Part shown: in pieces, positions 63,420 to 64,000 of the stretch | Numbering within the stretch: position 1 is the first letter of the stretch | How the letters are laid out: every line of letters begins with the position of its first letter | Assembly (NCBI RefSeq): GCF_016756535.1 | Contig: NZ_AP023247.1 | Span: 4,898,501-4,962,500 of the forward strand | Direction: 5' to 3' | DNA: 64,000 nucleotides | DNA from: Mesorhizobium sp. 131-2-1 | GTDB taxonomy: Bacteria > Pseudomonadota > Alphaproteobacteria > Rhizobiales > Rhizobiaceae | Made by a program: the position numbers and the translations under genes | Notes under the pieces: generated by a model | Databases searched by the model: none | What the model saw: the letters and a program-made list of their open reading frames with translations, nothing else | Told to the model about the DNA's origin: nothing

Positions 63420-64000
63420 TTATCCGCCTTTGAGCATGTAGCCGGCACCGCGGACCGTATGCAGGATCGGCTTGTCGAAGCCTTTCTCGATCTTGCCGCG
63501 CAGCCGCGAGACGTGGACGTCGATGACATTGGTCTGCGGGTCGAAATGATAGTCCCAGACATTCTCGAGCAGCATGGTGCGGGTCACGACCTGGCCGGCA
63601 TGGCGCATCAGATATTCGAGCAGGCGGAACTCGCGCGGCTGCAGCGTGATCTCGCGCGCGGCGCGCTTGACCGAATGCGAAAGCCGGTCGAGCTCGAGGT
63701 CGCCGACGCGGTAGACGGTTTCAGCTTCCCGCGCGCTGGCGCGGCGGTTCAGCACCTCGACGCGGGCGAGCAATTCGGAGAATGCGTAGGGCTTGGTCAG
63801 GTAATCGTCGCCGCCGGCGCGCAGGCCGGTGACGCGGTCGTCGACCTCGCCCAGCGCCGACAGGATCAGCACCGGCGTCGTGTTGCCCCTGGAGCGCAGG
63901 CCGGCGATGACCGACAGGCCGTCGCGGCGCGGCATCATGCGGTCGACGACCATGACGTCATAATCGCCGGCGTCGGCAAGCGCGAATCCGGTCTCGCCGT
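63420..64000 (-). CDS. OmpR-family response regulator (C-terminal part)
   Basis: The window ends inside this gene, so the N-terminus is missing. The visible part has the phospho-acceptor aspartate in MVVDRMMPRRDG, the conserved LSALGEVDDRVTGLRAGGDD and the lysine in YLTKPYAFSELLARV. A winged-helix DNA-binding domain follows (LTLQPREFRLLEYL-like LQPREFRLLEYLMRHAG, with VTRTMLLENVWDYHFDP and the C-terminal TVRGAGYMLKGG). It precedes its partner kinase by 8 bases and forms with it and glnE a leftward operon. The regulated genes are unknown. Confidence 0.93.
   Translation of the reverse strand, partial: GETGFALADAGDYDVMVVDRMMPRRDGLSVIAGLRSRGNTTPVLILSALGEVDDRVTGLRAGGDDYLTKPYAFSELLARVEVLNRRASAREAETVYRVGDLELDRLSHSVKRAAREITLQPREFRLLEYLMRHAGQVVTRTMLLENVWDYHFDPQTNVIDVHVSRLRGKIEKGFDKPILHTVRGAGYMLKGG

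Overview
The window looks like a chromosome segment of a Mesorhizobium-type alphaproteobacterium (Rhizobiales). The evidence is the high-GC coding, Omp2b-like porins, a PleC-type sensor kinase, the dapA-smpB and response regulator-kinase-glnE arrangements, and several families of long intergenic palindromes of the kind scattered through Mesorhizobium genomes. The genus is an inference from protein families and gene order; no search was run.

Layout. 1-4.7 kb: smpB (partial) and dapA on the minus strand, a soluble lytic transglycosylase and an alpha/beta hydrolase on the plus strand. 4.9-6.0 kb: a lone tyrosine integrase. 6.2-9.2 kb: two divergent porin genes with identical 200-bp 5' ends flanking tRNA-Ser(GCU). 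9.5-12.6 kb: a TPR-sulfotransferase and a PLP aminotransferase. 12.7-22.0 kb: acylphosphatase, then a leucine-catabolism cluster (TetR regulator, isovaleryl-CoA dehydrogenase, both methylcrotonyl-CoA carboxylase subunits) interleaved with a DUF1444-like exported protein, a macrodomain protein and a small exported protein, followed by a branched-chain amino acid binding protein that could supply the substrate. 22.4-23.4 kb: small Sel1-like and DUF2147-like genes.

23.5-42.2 kb is an accessory island. It opens with a large serine recombinase and a field of short direct repeats, then an HTH protein and two large RNA-like hairpins. A tightly overlapping type I restriction-modification operon follows, with two extra unrecognised genes (hsdM-orfA-hsdS-orfB-hsdR), then small hypothetical genes. 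Last is a three-gene leftward operon: a membrane-spanning protein with a degenerate J-like N-terminus and two periplasmic peptidoglycan-binding-like repeats, a minimal GrpE-like protein, and a divergent 846-aa Hsp70. This last operon is the best candidate for an undescribed system: a dedicated chaperone triad apparently tethered to the cell wall and sitting beside a restriction system.

42.3-64 kb returns to core-like genes: two tiny membrane proteins, AMP nucleosidase, a membrane-anchored EEP-fold hydrolase, a DUF922-type protease, ETF-ubiquinone oxidoreductase (which receives electrons from acyl-CoA dehydrogenases such as the isovaleryl-CoA dehydrogenase here), a family-4-like uracil-DNA glycosylase lacking iron-sulfur cysteines, an XRE regulator, an EamA transporter and aminopeptidase N. 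An IS5-type element has split an intergenic palindrome ahead of a PleC-like kinase. The window ends with an EF-hand protein, glnE, and a two-component kinase/regulator pair; the regulator runs off the end.
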